From contig JABITQ010000046.1 in NCBI GenBank assembly GCA_018700535.1, positions 1 through 6,488 on the forward strand: DNA of 6,488 bases. Direction: 5' to 3'. The translations under genes and the position numbers were made by a program. This DNA is from Candidatus Uhrbacteria bacterium. GTDB taxonomy: Bacteria; Patescibacteriota; Patescibacteriia; UBA9934; GWF2-40-263. Below the pieces are notes generated by a model. That model saw only the letters and a program-made list of their open reading frames with translations, was not told the origin of the DNA and searched no databases. Position 1 is the stretch's first letter, and each line of letters starts with the position of its first letter. Below are positions 1-6,047 of this stretch, one piece after another.

Positions 1-26
1 AGTGTAGTATTTCCCCAAAAACAGGG

Positions 27-32
27 TATAAT
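27..32 (+). promoter_or_regulatory. -10 box of the rlmH promoter, nearly leaderless
   Basis: A perfect TATAAT lies 8 nt upstream of the rlmH ATG at 41. A start site the usual distance downstream of this box would fall at about 38-40, so the transcript would have essentially no 5' leader. No convincing -35 is visible; the region 17-18 nt upstream reads GTAGTA/TGTAGT and is close to the window edge. No Shine-Dalgarno sequence sits between the box and the ATG. Confidence 0.6.
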
Positions 33-40
33 CTGAACAT

Positions 41-514
41 ATGTTTACGTTCTCAATCTTAACCGCTGGAGCCACAAAAGATCCATTGATCAAAGGGTTG
101 CAAGATAAGTACATTCGATACTCAAAACCTTTTGCAAAAATTGAAACTCTCTCAGTCAAAACTACTCCTTTCAATTCAATAAATGAGCGTGAACGAGTGA
201 CAAAAATTGAAGCTGAACTTCTACTTGCTCGCACTCCAAAAAACACAAAAATTATTCTGCTCACCGAGCACGGAAAAACGTTTACGTCAGAAAATTTCAG
301 CAAGCAGTTACTCACATGGAGTGAGCATGAGTCGATTCACTTAACATTCATTGTTGCAGGCCCACTAGGGATTCACCCATCTCTACAAAAAGCTACTGCT
401 GCTGAACTCTCCCTTTCCCCAATGACCATGCCACACGAGCTCGCATTGATTACGCTTCTAGAACAACTCTACCGTGCCACCACAATCATAAACAATAAGA
501 CCTACCACTACTAA
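41..514 (+). CDS. rlmH: 23S rRNA (pseudouridine-1915-N3) methyltransferase RlmH
   Basis: This 157-residue protein has the usual RlmH length. RlmH is a small SPOUT-fold, SAM-dependent enzyme that acts as a homodimer and methylates N3 of pseudouridine 1915 in helix 69 of 23S rRNA on assembled ribosomes. The visible signatures are the SAM-binding glycine loop FIVAGPLGI (103-111, family form F-x-I-G-G-x-x-G), the knot segment LSLSPMTMPHELALITLLEQLYRA (about 123-146, with the family's LSLSPxTxPHxL and EQLYRA), and the C-terminal KTYHY matching the family's xPYHR/H tail. The ATG at 41 gives a normal N-terminus (FTFSILTAGATKD) and lies 8 nt after a TATAAT box. There is no Shine-Dalgarno. The gene ends in TAA and meets a convergent unit across a shared terminator. 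Family assignment is very secure; only the taxonomic source is inferred. Confidence 0.96.
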   Translation: MFTFSILTAGATKDPLIKGLQDKYIRYSKPFAKIETLSVKTTPFNSINERERVTKIEAELLLARTPKNTKIILLTEHGKTFTSENFSKQLLTWSEHESIHLTFIVAGPLGIHPSLQKATAAELSLSPMTMPHELALITLLEQLYRATTIINNKTYHY

Positions 515-517
515 ACA

Positions 518-542
518 AAAACGCGCCCACAAGGCGCGTTTT
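518..542. terminator. Bidirectional intrinsic terminator between convergent genes
   Basis: AAAACGCGCC (518-527) pairs perfectly with GGCGCGTTTT (533-542) around a 5-nt loop, CACAA. The A and T runs flanking the GC core supply a U tract in both directions: TTTTC on the plus strand, TTTTTGTTT on the minus strand. It can therefore end both rlmH and the minus-strand HAD gene, whose stop codons lie only 32 bp apart. Confidence 0.88.
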
Positions 543-546
543 CAAT

Positions 547-1164
547 TTATATTGTCATGTCACTCAACGATGTGATGCTCTGCCATTTTTCACCATCTTC
601 TTTACAAAACTCATCACTATGCCGACCTCCTTTCCGACGCATGCGCACAAGCTGCACATCGAGCCCTAGTTCTGCAACAGCCTGGAGCTCACGTGGATTG
701 TCATCAACAAACATAATCGGTTCATCAATCTCCTTCAACATTTCTGCGATCTGAGTTGCCTTTGTGCGCTCGGGCATCGCAATGCGAACATCATCAATAA
801 GATCATTGAGGCCTGCTGCCTCAATTTTTGAATGCTGATATTCAGCATGACCAAACGTAAGGATTGAAAACGTATGCTCATCTCCCCACTTTTTAATACA
901 CTCTTCAACATCTTTATAGAGCAACTGCTCACTCTCCTGTCTTGTGTATTCTTCAAAATCACTCACCAACTGATCAAGCTCATCTCCCTGAAGCCCTAAT
1001 TGATCACCATGGTTGTAAGGTGAAAATCCAATTCCAAAGAGTCGTTCACCTGACTCAACAGCATCAGCGCGATCAATGCCGCAGTTCTCAAGTTGATCTA
1101 ACCAGTCCTGCCACAGCTGTGCTGTGTTAAATAATGTGTGATCGAAGTCAAAAACAATATGCAT
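547..1164 (-). CDS. HAD-superfamily hydrolase, substrate unknown
   Basis: This 205-residue soluble protein carries all four HAD motifs. Motif I is DFDHT (Asp6 as predicted nucleophile, Asp8 as acid/base). Motif II is the Thr in ILTFG (Thr103). Motif III is probably Lys135 in PERTKATQ. Motif IV is VDDNPRE with Asp154 and Asp155 for Mg2+ binding. Residues 11-95 form a mostly helical insert between motifs I and II, in the position of a C1-type cap. Most HAD proteins of this build are phosphatases, but the substrate cannot be read from the sequence. The C-terminal part (RMRRKGGRHSDEF, 174-186) is basic. The gene is second in a minus-strand pair, starting 2 bp after the TAA of the serine hydrolase gene, so co-transcription and perhaps translational coupling are likely. 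No Shine-Dalgarno precedes the ATG. Confidence 0.9.
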   Translation of the reverse strand: MHIVFDFDHTLFNTAQLWQDWLDQLENCGIDRADAVESGERLFGIGFSPYNHGDQLGLQGDELDQLVSDFEEYTRQESEQLLYKDVEECIKKWGDEHTFSILTFGHAEYQHSKIEAAGLNDLIDDVRIAMPERTKATQIAEMLKEIDEPIMFVDDNPRELQAVAELGLDVQLVRMRRKGGRHSDEFCKEDGEKWQSITSLSDMTI

Positions 1165-1166
1165 AA

Positions 1167-1772
1167 TTATAGCTCAGGTAAGTTAGCGTAATCGTCTCCT
1201 AGAGTCATTCCTGGATCAAATTCAAAAGGTGTTTTTGCGATTTTCTGAATAGTCTCAAGTAGTACTGGATATTGTTCATTCATATAATGACCATCTCCGT
1301 TTGTTTCTACCAATCGAGCTTTGAGCCGCTCTGCCAAACGCTCGCCATGCGCAAATGGAACCAGCTCGTCATCTTTAGAATGCACAATCACATACTCACG
1401 CGCCTTCCACATAAGAACATCCGCATCCAAGTCCGCAATAAATAACTTACGAAGCTTTGATTTAGACACCTTCCATGGCGCAGCCACAAGCATCACAGCG
1501 CGTGGTGTTTCGGTCATCTCAACAGCCTCGAGATATTGCAAAATAATAAATGCACCAAGCGAATGTCCTACTAAGATATCATCGGACTTTAGAAAGCCAA
1601 CCTGATCTTTCATGCTTTCAATAATCTCGGGAAGGTTGATTTCGTCTTTTGTTGAAAGAGGAAGTTCTGGTGTTTCAACAGCAAATCCTTTGTCTCGTAG
1701 CGAAGAAGCTAACCAAGGATGAAAATTCATCGTTGGGTTCGCATTAAAACCGTGAACAAGAATAATTCTCAT
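1167..1772 (-). CDS. RBBP9/YdeN-type alpha/beta serine hydrolase
   Basis: This 201-residue single-domain alpha/beta hydrolase resembles the RBBP9/YdeN serine hydrolase family, whose members are usually about 190 residues. The N-terminus MRIILVHGFNANP carries the oxyanion HGF segment (7-9). The nucleophile elbow is GHSLG with Ser71. The predicted acid is Asp135 in HSKDDELVP, and the base is His162 in GDGHYM, so the triad is complete and correctly spaced. There is no signal peptide or membrane segment, so it is probably cytoplasmic. The last 40 residues extend slightly past the family core and are acidic. Natural substrates of the family are poorly known; esterase or amidase-type activity is inferred. 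It is first in the minus-strand pair with the HAD gene. The ATG at 1772 lies 10 nt after a candidate -10 box and has no Shine-Dalgarno. Confidence 0.9.
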   Translation of the reverse strand: MRIILVHGFNANPTMNFHPWLASSLRDKGFAVETPELPLSTKDEINLPEIIESMKDQVGFLKSDDILVGHSLGAFIILQYLEAVEMTETPRAVMLVAAPWKVSKSKLRKLFIADLDADVLMWKAREYVIVHSKDDELVPFAHGERLAERLKARLVETNGDGHYMNEQYPVLLETIQKIAKTPFEFDPGMTLGDDYANLPEL

Positions 1773-1782
1773 AACATTCGCG

Positions 1783-1811
1783 AGGATACGTTAAATAGAC
1801 GTTTTTGTCGA
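1783..1811 (-). promoter_or_regulatory. Promoter of the serine hydrolase-HAD pair
   Basis: On the minus strand TCGACA (1811-1806, 5/6 to the -35 consensus) is followed after exactly 17 nt by TATCCT (1788-1783, 4/6 to the -10 consensus). The predicted start site, about 1776, would lie only a few bases before the ATG at 1772, giving a leaderless or near-leaderless mRNA. The match is moderate, but its position agrees with the other short-leader genes here. Confidence 0.5.
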
Positions 1812-1832
1812 GATGTGAAGGGTGCAGCACTA

Positions 1833-1861
1833 TTGCCTTGCATGCATAAATACGCTAGACT
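1833..1861 (+). promoter_or_regulatory. Promoter of tRNA-Leu
   Basis: TTGCCT (1833-1838, 4/6) and TAGACT (1856-1861, 4/6) are separated by 17 nt. The predicted start at about 1868 leaves only a few nucleotides before the mature tRNA 5' end at 1872. The stretch after the -10 box, CGTCCCG, is GC-rich, a discriminator type known from stringently controlled stable-RNA promoters. That functional reading is inference. Confidence 0.5.
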
Positions 1862-1871
1862 CGTCCCGAGT

Positions 1872-1956
1872 GGGCGAGTGGTGGAATTGGTAGACACGCC
1901 AGCCTTAGGAGCTGGTGCCGCAAGGCGTGAAGGTTCGAGTCCTTTTTCGCCCACCA
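1872..1956 (+). tRNA. tRNA-Leu (anticodon UAG), CCA encoded
   Basis: This is a complete class II tRNA. The acceptor GGGCGAG (1872-1878) pairs with TTCGCCC (1946-1952) with one G-U pair; the discriminator is A1953 and CCA is encoded at 1954-1956. The D arm GTGGAATTGGTAGACAC (1881-1897) is typical of bacterial tRNA-Leu. The anticodon stem CCAGC/GCTGG (1899-1903/1911-1915) encloses the loop CTTAGGA, giving anticodon TAG at 1906-1908, which reads CUA and probably other CUN codons. A long variable arm, GCC-GCAA-GGC (1917-1926), and a T arm with loop TTCGAGT (1934-1940) complete it. There is no intron. The gene stands alone between its own promoter and terminator. Confidence 0.96.
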
Positions 1957-1987
1957 AAAAAACATTCTCTTTAGAGAGTGTTTTTTT
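1957..1987 (+). terminator. Intrinsic terminator of tRNA-Leu
   Basis: An A run (1957-1961) plus ACATTCTC (1962-1969) pairs with GAGAGTGT (1974-1981) and the following T run, with one T-G wobble and a TTTA loop. The T tract continues as TTTTTTTATTTTT. It begins directly after the encoded CCA. Confidence 0.85.
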
Positions 1988-2029
1988 ATTTTTAATGTAA
2001 TATGTAGACAAGATTATTTTCAACATTAT

Positions 2030-3001
2030 ATGAACACAAAAACCTTTGTCATTATCACATTCAGCTTACTCGTCGGAGCAAGCATCACACTCGGTGTTCT
2101 CTATACGTCTATGCCAAAAGAAGTTCTCGTCGCCTCTGGTGCAGAAACATATAACTGCGAACTTAGCGGAGGATCGATCAAAAACGGTGAATGTCTTTGC
2201 CCAGCAGAAGAACGTGGCGTTATCCGCGCAAGAGCTTACAACCCAACCAATGGTTTTTGCCAGTTAGAAACTGGCGCGTCCGGAGGAGATGCTGGTTTGG
2301 CTGAAAACGGACTCCCCTTCGGAGAGTTTGAATTTTGGAATGATGTGATGGGAACTCTCTGTCGTGAGAATGAAGGAACCATCTCAGGTCCGCATTGCAT
2401 TTGTGAAGACAGCCATGAGCTTAATGAATTGACCGGAGTGTGTGAGGAGAAAAATCCGAGCTTTAACCTAATTGAATCAGTGGAGGAACTTGAAGTCGGA
2501 ATATTAGGTTTCACAATTGGAGCCCTGGAAAATATCGGAGTATTCTCATCAACTATTACGAAACAATCCTTAGCGCACGCACCTGAACTTGGTGATAATT
2601 GGTTCTACACAGGAGTCTTTTCTGAAACAGATGAAATTACTTACAGAGCCACAGACCCAGATCACGTCATTGCAAGAGAAGGATATTATGCGGATGTAAA
2701 AGGCTACGAAAAAATCGAGGGTGAATATTTCTTTAAACACAATCGTGGAATTACGACCGTTCCAATCCCACCCGAACTTATTGTTGAAGAGATTGAAGTT
2801 GAGAACGGATCTGTGCTGATAATAAAAGGACCTGAAGTTCAAACGGGACCGAATAGTTATCCTGGTGGATCAAATTCACGAGGTGCTTATTTCAACACAC
2901 CAAACGGACCAGTTGAGGGAGGTGTTTTTGTAGCCGATCTTTCTGGAACAATGACAGGAGAACTCTTTATTGAGCTCATGAAGACCCTTGTTATCAACTA
3001 A
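2030..3001 (+). CDS. Membrane-anchored exported protein with two four-cysteine repeats, function unknown
   Basis: This 323-residue protein matches no family I recognise. Residues 5-25 (TFVIITFSLLVGASITLGVLY) form one hydrophobic segment, probably an uncleaved signal anchor with the rest outside the membrane; cleavage after about residue 39 is a weaker alternative. All eight cysteines fall in two tandem modules: Cys43, 55, 57, 77 and Cys111, 123, 125, 138. Both begin C-x11-C-x-C with a Gly before the second and last cysteines, suggesting a small disulfide-stabilised repeat. A Gly-rich linker (79-95) separates the modules. Residues 145-323 have no cysteine, look beta-rich, contain GNSYPGG-like turns (275-285) and end in a hydrophobic strand and helix. 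It follows the tRNA terminator and precedes a candidate RNA unit, so it is probably monocistronic. There is no Shine-Dalgarno and no clear promoter; TAATAT at 1998-2003 is a weak -10 candidate. Confidence 0.85.
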   Translation: MNTKTFVIITFSLLVGASITLGVLYTSMPKEVLVASGAETYNCELSGGSIKNGECLCPAEERGVIRARAYNPTNGFCQLETGASGGDAGLAENGLPFGEFEFWNDVMGTLCRENEGTISGPHCICEDSHELNELTGVCEEKNPSFNLIESVEELEVGILGFTIGALENIGVFSSTITKQSLAHAPELGDNWFYTGVFSETDEITYRATDPDHVIAREGYYADVKGYEKIEGEYFFKHNRGITTVPIPPELIVEEIEVENGSVLIIKGPEVQTGPNSYPGGSNSRGAYFNTPNGPVEGGVFVADLSGTMTGELFIELMKTLVIN

Positions 3002-3028
3002 AACAAGAACTAATCCACACCCAATCTC

Positions 3029-3057
3029 TTGACACCACACTCAGATTTTGATGTCAT
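3029..3057 (+). promoter_or_regulatory. Promoter in the 3002-3205 gap, candidate for a small RNA
   Basis: A perfect -35 box TTGACA (3029-3034) is followed after 17 nt by TGTCAT (3052-3057, 4/6 to TATAAT). The predicted start at about 3064 coincides with the first base of the long hairpin at 3065-3160. No ORF follows before the terminator near 3150, so if used this promoter would make a short untranslated RNA. Confidence 0.5.
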
Positions 3058-3064
3058 GAATCTA

Positions 3065-3152
3065 CAAGCAACAGGACTCCCCCCAAGGTTTCCTCTGCGC
3101 ATAAGACACACCTTGTGATCATTGCGCTTTGGATTCCTGGGGGAGTTTTTTG
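3065..3152 (+). ncRNA. Candidate structured small RNA, about 90 nt
   Basis: The unit between the TTGACA promoter and the terminator can fold on itself almost end to end. From outside in, CAAGCAA (3065-3071) pairs with TTGCTTG (3154-3160), ACTCCCCC (3076-3083) with GGGGGAGT (3139-3146), AGG (3086-3088) with CCT (3136-3138), TCC (3091-3093) with GGA (3131-3133), GCGC (3097-3100) with GCGC (3124-3127), and CACA (3107-3110) with TGTG (3114-3117) around a CCT loop, with internal loops between them. The run TTTTTTG after the main stem should end transcription near 3151. I do not recognise an RNA family: it lacks the SRP RNA signature and is too short for 6S or tmRNA. It may instead be only a long terminator of the upstream gene. 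Confidence 0.4.
3076..3151 (+). terminator. Intrinsic terminator with GC-rich 8-bp stem
   Basis: ACTCCCCC (3076-3083) pairs with GGGGGAGT (3139-3146), directly followed by TTTTTG. The stem and U tract are a textbook Rho-independent terminator, but the loop is unusually long (55 nt) and itself structured. It would end transcripts of the cysteine-rich gene (stop at 3001) and of any RNA started at about 3064. Confidence 0.75.
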
Positions 3153-3160
3153 TTTGCTTG

Positions 3161-3191
3161 TCGCGCGAGACTCTCGAGAGCTCTTTACAAT
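3161..3191 (+). promoter_or_regulatory. Palindrome cluster and -10 box before the lamin-tail gene
   Basis: Three perfect palindromes lie close together: TCGCGCGA (3161-3168), CTCTCGAGAG (3171-3180) and AGAGCTCT (3177-3184). A further inverted repeat, CGAGA-C-TCTCG (3166-3176), overlaps the first two. They abut TACAAT (3186-3191, 5/6 to the -10 consensus), 14 nt before the ATG at 3206. No -35 is convincing at normal spacing; TTGTCG at 3158-3163 is 22 nt away. The position where a -35 should be is occupied by palindromes, which suits an activator or repressor site. Function is inferred. Confidence 0.4.
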
Positions 3192-3205
3192 TTAATCTGT
3201 AACTT

Positions 3206-6040
3206 ATGTTCATATTTAACAGAGCGCGCATGATGATCATGTTCATGATGGCATCCATCATCGCTCTACCAATGCAAACGATGGCAGCGGCACCCACTGT
3301 TGTCATCTCAGAAGTCGCATGGGCGGGGTCTTCACTCAGTAGTTCCGATGAATGGCTTGAACTTACCAACCTCTCAACTGAGGCAATTGATGTAAGTGGA
3401 TGGACTCTCACCGGTGCAAGCGCAGAAGTAATCACACTCCCAGAAAATAGTGTGATCAACTCTTATTCAACATTTCTTATTTCAAATTATGCAGCACCAA
3501 GCGAACACTCACTGCTCAGCTCCACCAACTACTCAACCACCACTCTTTCCCTCTCAAATGGAGGATTCTCTCTATCTCTCAACAACCATGATGGTACCCA
3601 AGTCGATTCTGCAGGGGATGGAGGAGCCCCTTTCGCTGGACGATCTGGCGGCACTAAAGACGCTGATGACGGATTCTACCGATCAATGGTGCGATCAGAT
3701 GTAACTCTTGATGGGTCCTCAAAAGACGCATGGATGAGCGCAGATGACTCAGTCGGCTTTGTTGAGAACACCGCTGATCTGGGCTCTCCTGGAGTCTATC
3801 TTCAAGAGCCTCCTGTTCTGAATCTCGACGATCAAGTAACTGATGAAACAGGTGATGAAGTTGTTGAAGAAACTGATGAGGAGCCTGAGCCTGAGCTTGA
3901 TCTCTCACACCTGCTCACCTACCCGGACGGCGATCTATTTATTAACGCATTCGTCTCAGATCCCGCGGGCGAAGATGTGGAATGGATTGAGATCGTTAAC
4001 ACAAGCGACGCATCTGTCGACACCGCACTCTGGACAGTTGAGGACGCAATTGGCGGATCAACACCTCTTGGAGAGATGATGCTTGAAAAAGACAGTGTGC
4101 TGCGTATCGACTCACCAAAAGGAAAACTAAACAATGGAGGTGACACGATCTATTTGAAAAACTCTGAAGGAAATATTGTTGATCTTGTCGCGTATGGAAC
4201 CGATAACTTACCTGCACTAAAAGATGGTGAGGCTGCATCAAGAGATGACTTAGGAATTTTCATGATCGTAAGCGCACCTGCACCAGAAGAAATTGAAGAT
4301 ACTGAGCCTGAAGTAGTTGATGAAGAAGCGCAAGCAACAGAAGCAATTGAAGAGGTTGAAGAATCTACCTCGACAGAACCAGACGTTTCATCACTCTCTC
4401 CTGGCACATTATTAATCAACGAATTTGTATCAGACCCCCTCGACCAAGAGGACGAATGGATCGAACTCGTTAATCGCTCTGACAGCACGGTCAACACCAG
4501 TGCCTGGACCATCGAAGACGCAACAGGCCGCATCACAGAACTAGAGAGCACGCAAGTTGCACCTGGAGACTATCTACTTGTTGAGAAGCCGAGGGGAAAG
4601 CTTAACAACAGTGGAGACGTTATTATTCTGCGAGATAATCAAGGCAACGTCGTCGATGAGATTGAGTACGGAACCGAGCTCATTGCAGCACCGAAGAATG
4701 GTGAAGCAATGGCGCGCAATGGTGATGTGTTTGTTGTGACACAAATCTCAACCCCGAACTCACCAAACCTTATCGTAGAAGCGTTTGCAGAAATGACACC
4801 TGACGAACCAGAGGAAGAAGAAGTTGTAAATGAAGAAGTTTTGGTTGATGAAGAAGTAATTGAGAAAATCGAATCACCTGTCTTCACAACCTCTGTGTTA
4901 TTTACAGAGTTCTACCCAAACACAACAGGTTCAGATGCAACAGAAGAAACAATGAGCATCAAAAACATTGGCGACCAAGCGGTCCAGCTTAAAGACTGGG
5001 TTGTAAAAGACGCGTCAGAAAAGTCTTATGTATTTGATGAAAACCTCACCCTTAATCCTGGAGAGACTCATCTCTTAGAACGTATTGAATCAAATATTGC
5101 ACTAAACAACACAGGTGATTCCGTACAACTATTTGCACCTGATGGAACACTTATAGACCAGGTTGATTTCGGCAAAGCCGCAAAGGGATCTCGTTATGTT
5201 CTTACCGGAACTACTTGGAGCTGGACCGCACCACCACAAACAACAGCGTCTGTGGCAACAACATCCACCACTTCAAGTAATCAAAATAGTTCGACGACTC
5301 ATACAAGCACATCATCGAACACACCTTCCTCATACACAATTGAGGCGGCAAAAAAACTGTCGAACGGAACAGATGTTTCTGTAAGCGGAGTCATTACTGT
5401 TTCCCCAGGTGTCTATGGACGACAAACAATCTACATTCAAGATGAGACTGGTGGAGTCCAAATCTATAAGTACGATGGAGAGTTTGGTGAAGCAAAGGAG
5501 GGAGATGTTGTCCGTGTTATCGGAGAACTCTCAAGTTCATCTGGTGAACGACGTATCAAAATCACCTCTGATGGATCGATGAATGTAACGGGGGTAAAAG
5601 ATGCAACCGTTGCGTTTATCAGCACAAAACTTGTCACAGAAGATTACCTTGGATCACTCATTAAAACGCATGGCTTAGTGTACGCACGAAGCTCGAGCAA
5701 AATCACCCTTGAGGACAACAGTAACCAAGCGATCGTTTACCTCAAAGCCACACCACAGCTAAACAGCGAGCAGTTTGAGCGCGGATCTGAAGTCACAATT
5801 ACAGGTGTGCTTACTCGATCAGGAAACGAGCTACGAATCCGACCTCGCTCACAAGATGACATTGAGATTCACCAAGTTGAAGAAGTGATTGGAGGAGCGA
5901 GTGTGGATAGCGATGGCTCAACCCTTGCATCAACACGAGAACAAACTGGTTGGATCCTGCTACTTGCAACACTTGCTGCATTTGGCATTCTCGCCATCCG
6001 TTATTACATGCCGACGCGACGTCGTCAGGCTGCAGCATAA
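3206..6040 (+). CDS. Secreted, C-anchored surface protein with four lamin-tail domains and two OB folds
   Basis: This 944-residue protein starts with a signal peptide (MFIFNRAR then a Met-rich hydrophobic core, likely cleaved after about residue 29). Four lamin-tail (LTD) domains follow at about 31-190, 244-355, 402-518 and 562-670, each with the ISEVxW/INEFVSD-type first strand, an EWIEL strand and a W-x-(V/I/L) strand. Glu/Asp-rich linkers lie between them (about 205-232, 360-392, 530-556). A Ser/Thr-rich linker (677-709) leads to two OB-fold-like domains, about 710-795 (VSVSGVITVSPGVYGRQT, IYIQDETGGVQIY, GDVVRVIGEL) and 805-888. A transmembrane helix (915-932) and an RRR tail anchor the C-terminus, placing the domains outside the cell. 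Bacterial LTDs often accompany OB folds and extracellular hydrolases; no catalytic domain is seen here. Binding of DNA, polysaccharide or protein at the surface is plausible but unproven. There is no LPxTG motif. Two small genes follow at once. Confidence 0.9.
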   Translation: MFIFNRARMMIMFMMASIIALPMQTMAAAPTVVISEVAWAGSSLSSSDEWLELTNLSTEAIDVSGWTLTGASAEVITLPENSVINSYSTFLISNYAAPSEHSLLSSTNYSTTTLSLSNGGFSLSLNNHDGTQVDSAGDGGAPFAGRSGGTKDADDGFYRSMVRSDVTLDGSSKDAWMSADDSVGFVENTADLGSPGVYLQEPPVLNLDDQVTDETGDEVVEETDEEPEPELDLSHLLTYPDGDLFINAFVSDPAGEDVEWIEIVNTSDASVDTALWTVEDAIGGSTPLGEMMLEKDSVLRIDSPKGKLNNGGDTIYLKNSEGNIVDLVAYGTDNLPALKDGEAASRDDLGIFMIVSAPAPEEIEDTEPEVVDEEAQATEAIEEVEESTSTEPDVSSLSPGTLLINEFVSDPLDQEDEWIELVNRSDSTVNTSAWTIEDATGRITELESTQVAPGDYLLVEKPRGKLNNSGDVIILRDNQGNVVDEIEYGTELIAAPKNGEAMARNGDVFVVTQISTPNSPNLIVEAFAEMTPDEPEEEEVVNEEVLVDEEVIEKIESPVFTTSVLFTEFYPNTTGSDATEETMSIKNIGDQAVQLKDWVVKDASEKSYVFDENLTLNPGETHLLERIESNIALNNTGDSVQLFAPDGTLIDQVDFGKAAKGSRYVLTGTTWSWTAPPQTTASVATTSTTSSNQNSSTTHTSTSSNTPSSYTIEAAKKLSNGTDVSVSGVITVSPGVYGRQTIYIQDETGGVQIYKYDGEFGEAKEGDVVRVIGELSSSSGERRIKITSDGSMNVTGVKDATVAFISTKLVTEDYLGSLIKTHGLVYARSSSKITLEDNSNQAIVYLKATPQLNSEQFERGSEVTITGVLTRSGNELRIRPRSQDDIEIHQVEEVIGGASVDSDGSTLASTREQTGWILLLATLAAFGILAIRYYMPTRRRQAAA
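3935..4717 (+). repeat. Intragenic duplication: second and third lamin-tail domains
   Basis: Residues 244-346 (3935-4243) and 402-504 (4409-4717) align without a gap over 103 positions, with about 50 identities counted by hand. Shared blocks include FVSDP, EWIE, GKLNN and GEA. Domains one and four are much more divergent, so this pair arose by a later tandem duplication that included an acidic linker. Confidence 0.8.
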
Positions 6041-6047
6041 CGATTAT

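Noticed and set aside
1719..2026. Open frames on both strands across the tRNA (93 residues plus, 85 residues minus)
   Set aside because: They read through tRNA-Leu and its terminator. The minus-strand product with a GLEPSRLAAPAPKAG-type stretch is the well-known false protein made by reading a tRNA-Leu backwards.
3065..3160. SRP (4.5S) RNA, 6S RNA or tmRNA for the hairpin
   Set aside because: The GGAA-loop SRP signature is missing on both strands, the unit is about half the length of 6S RNA, and no tmRNA tRNA-like ends or tag frame are present.
3010..3459. 149-residue minus-strand frame over the gap and the start of the lamin-tail gene
   Set aside because: It is antisense to a clear signal peptide and LTD domain and to the hairpin; composition is not protein-like and no start signal supports it.
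4150..4551. 133-residue Ser-rich minus-strand frame
   Set aside because: It mirrors the acidic Glu/Asp linkers of the lamin-tail gene; antisense of GAA/GAT codons gives Ser-rich shadows.
5948..6040. Sortase LPxTG or PEP-CTERM sorting signal at the C-terminus of the lamin-tail protein
   Set aside because: A membrane helix and an Arg tail are present, but there is no LPxTG-like or PEP motif before the helix, so a simple membrane anchor is the safer reading.
5889..6047. Extending the 55-residue gene upstream into the lamin-tail gene
   Set aside because: The extension lies fully inside the OB and membrane-anchor coding region in another frame; the ATG at 6048 just after the stop is the natural start.
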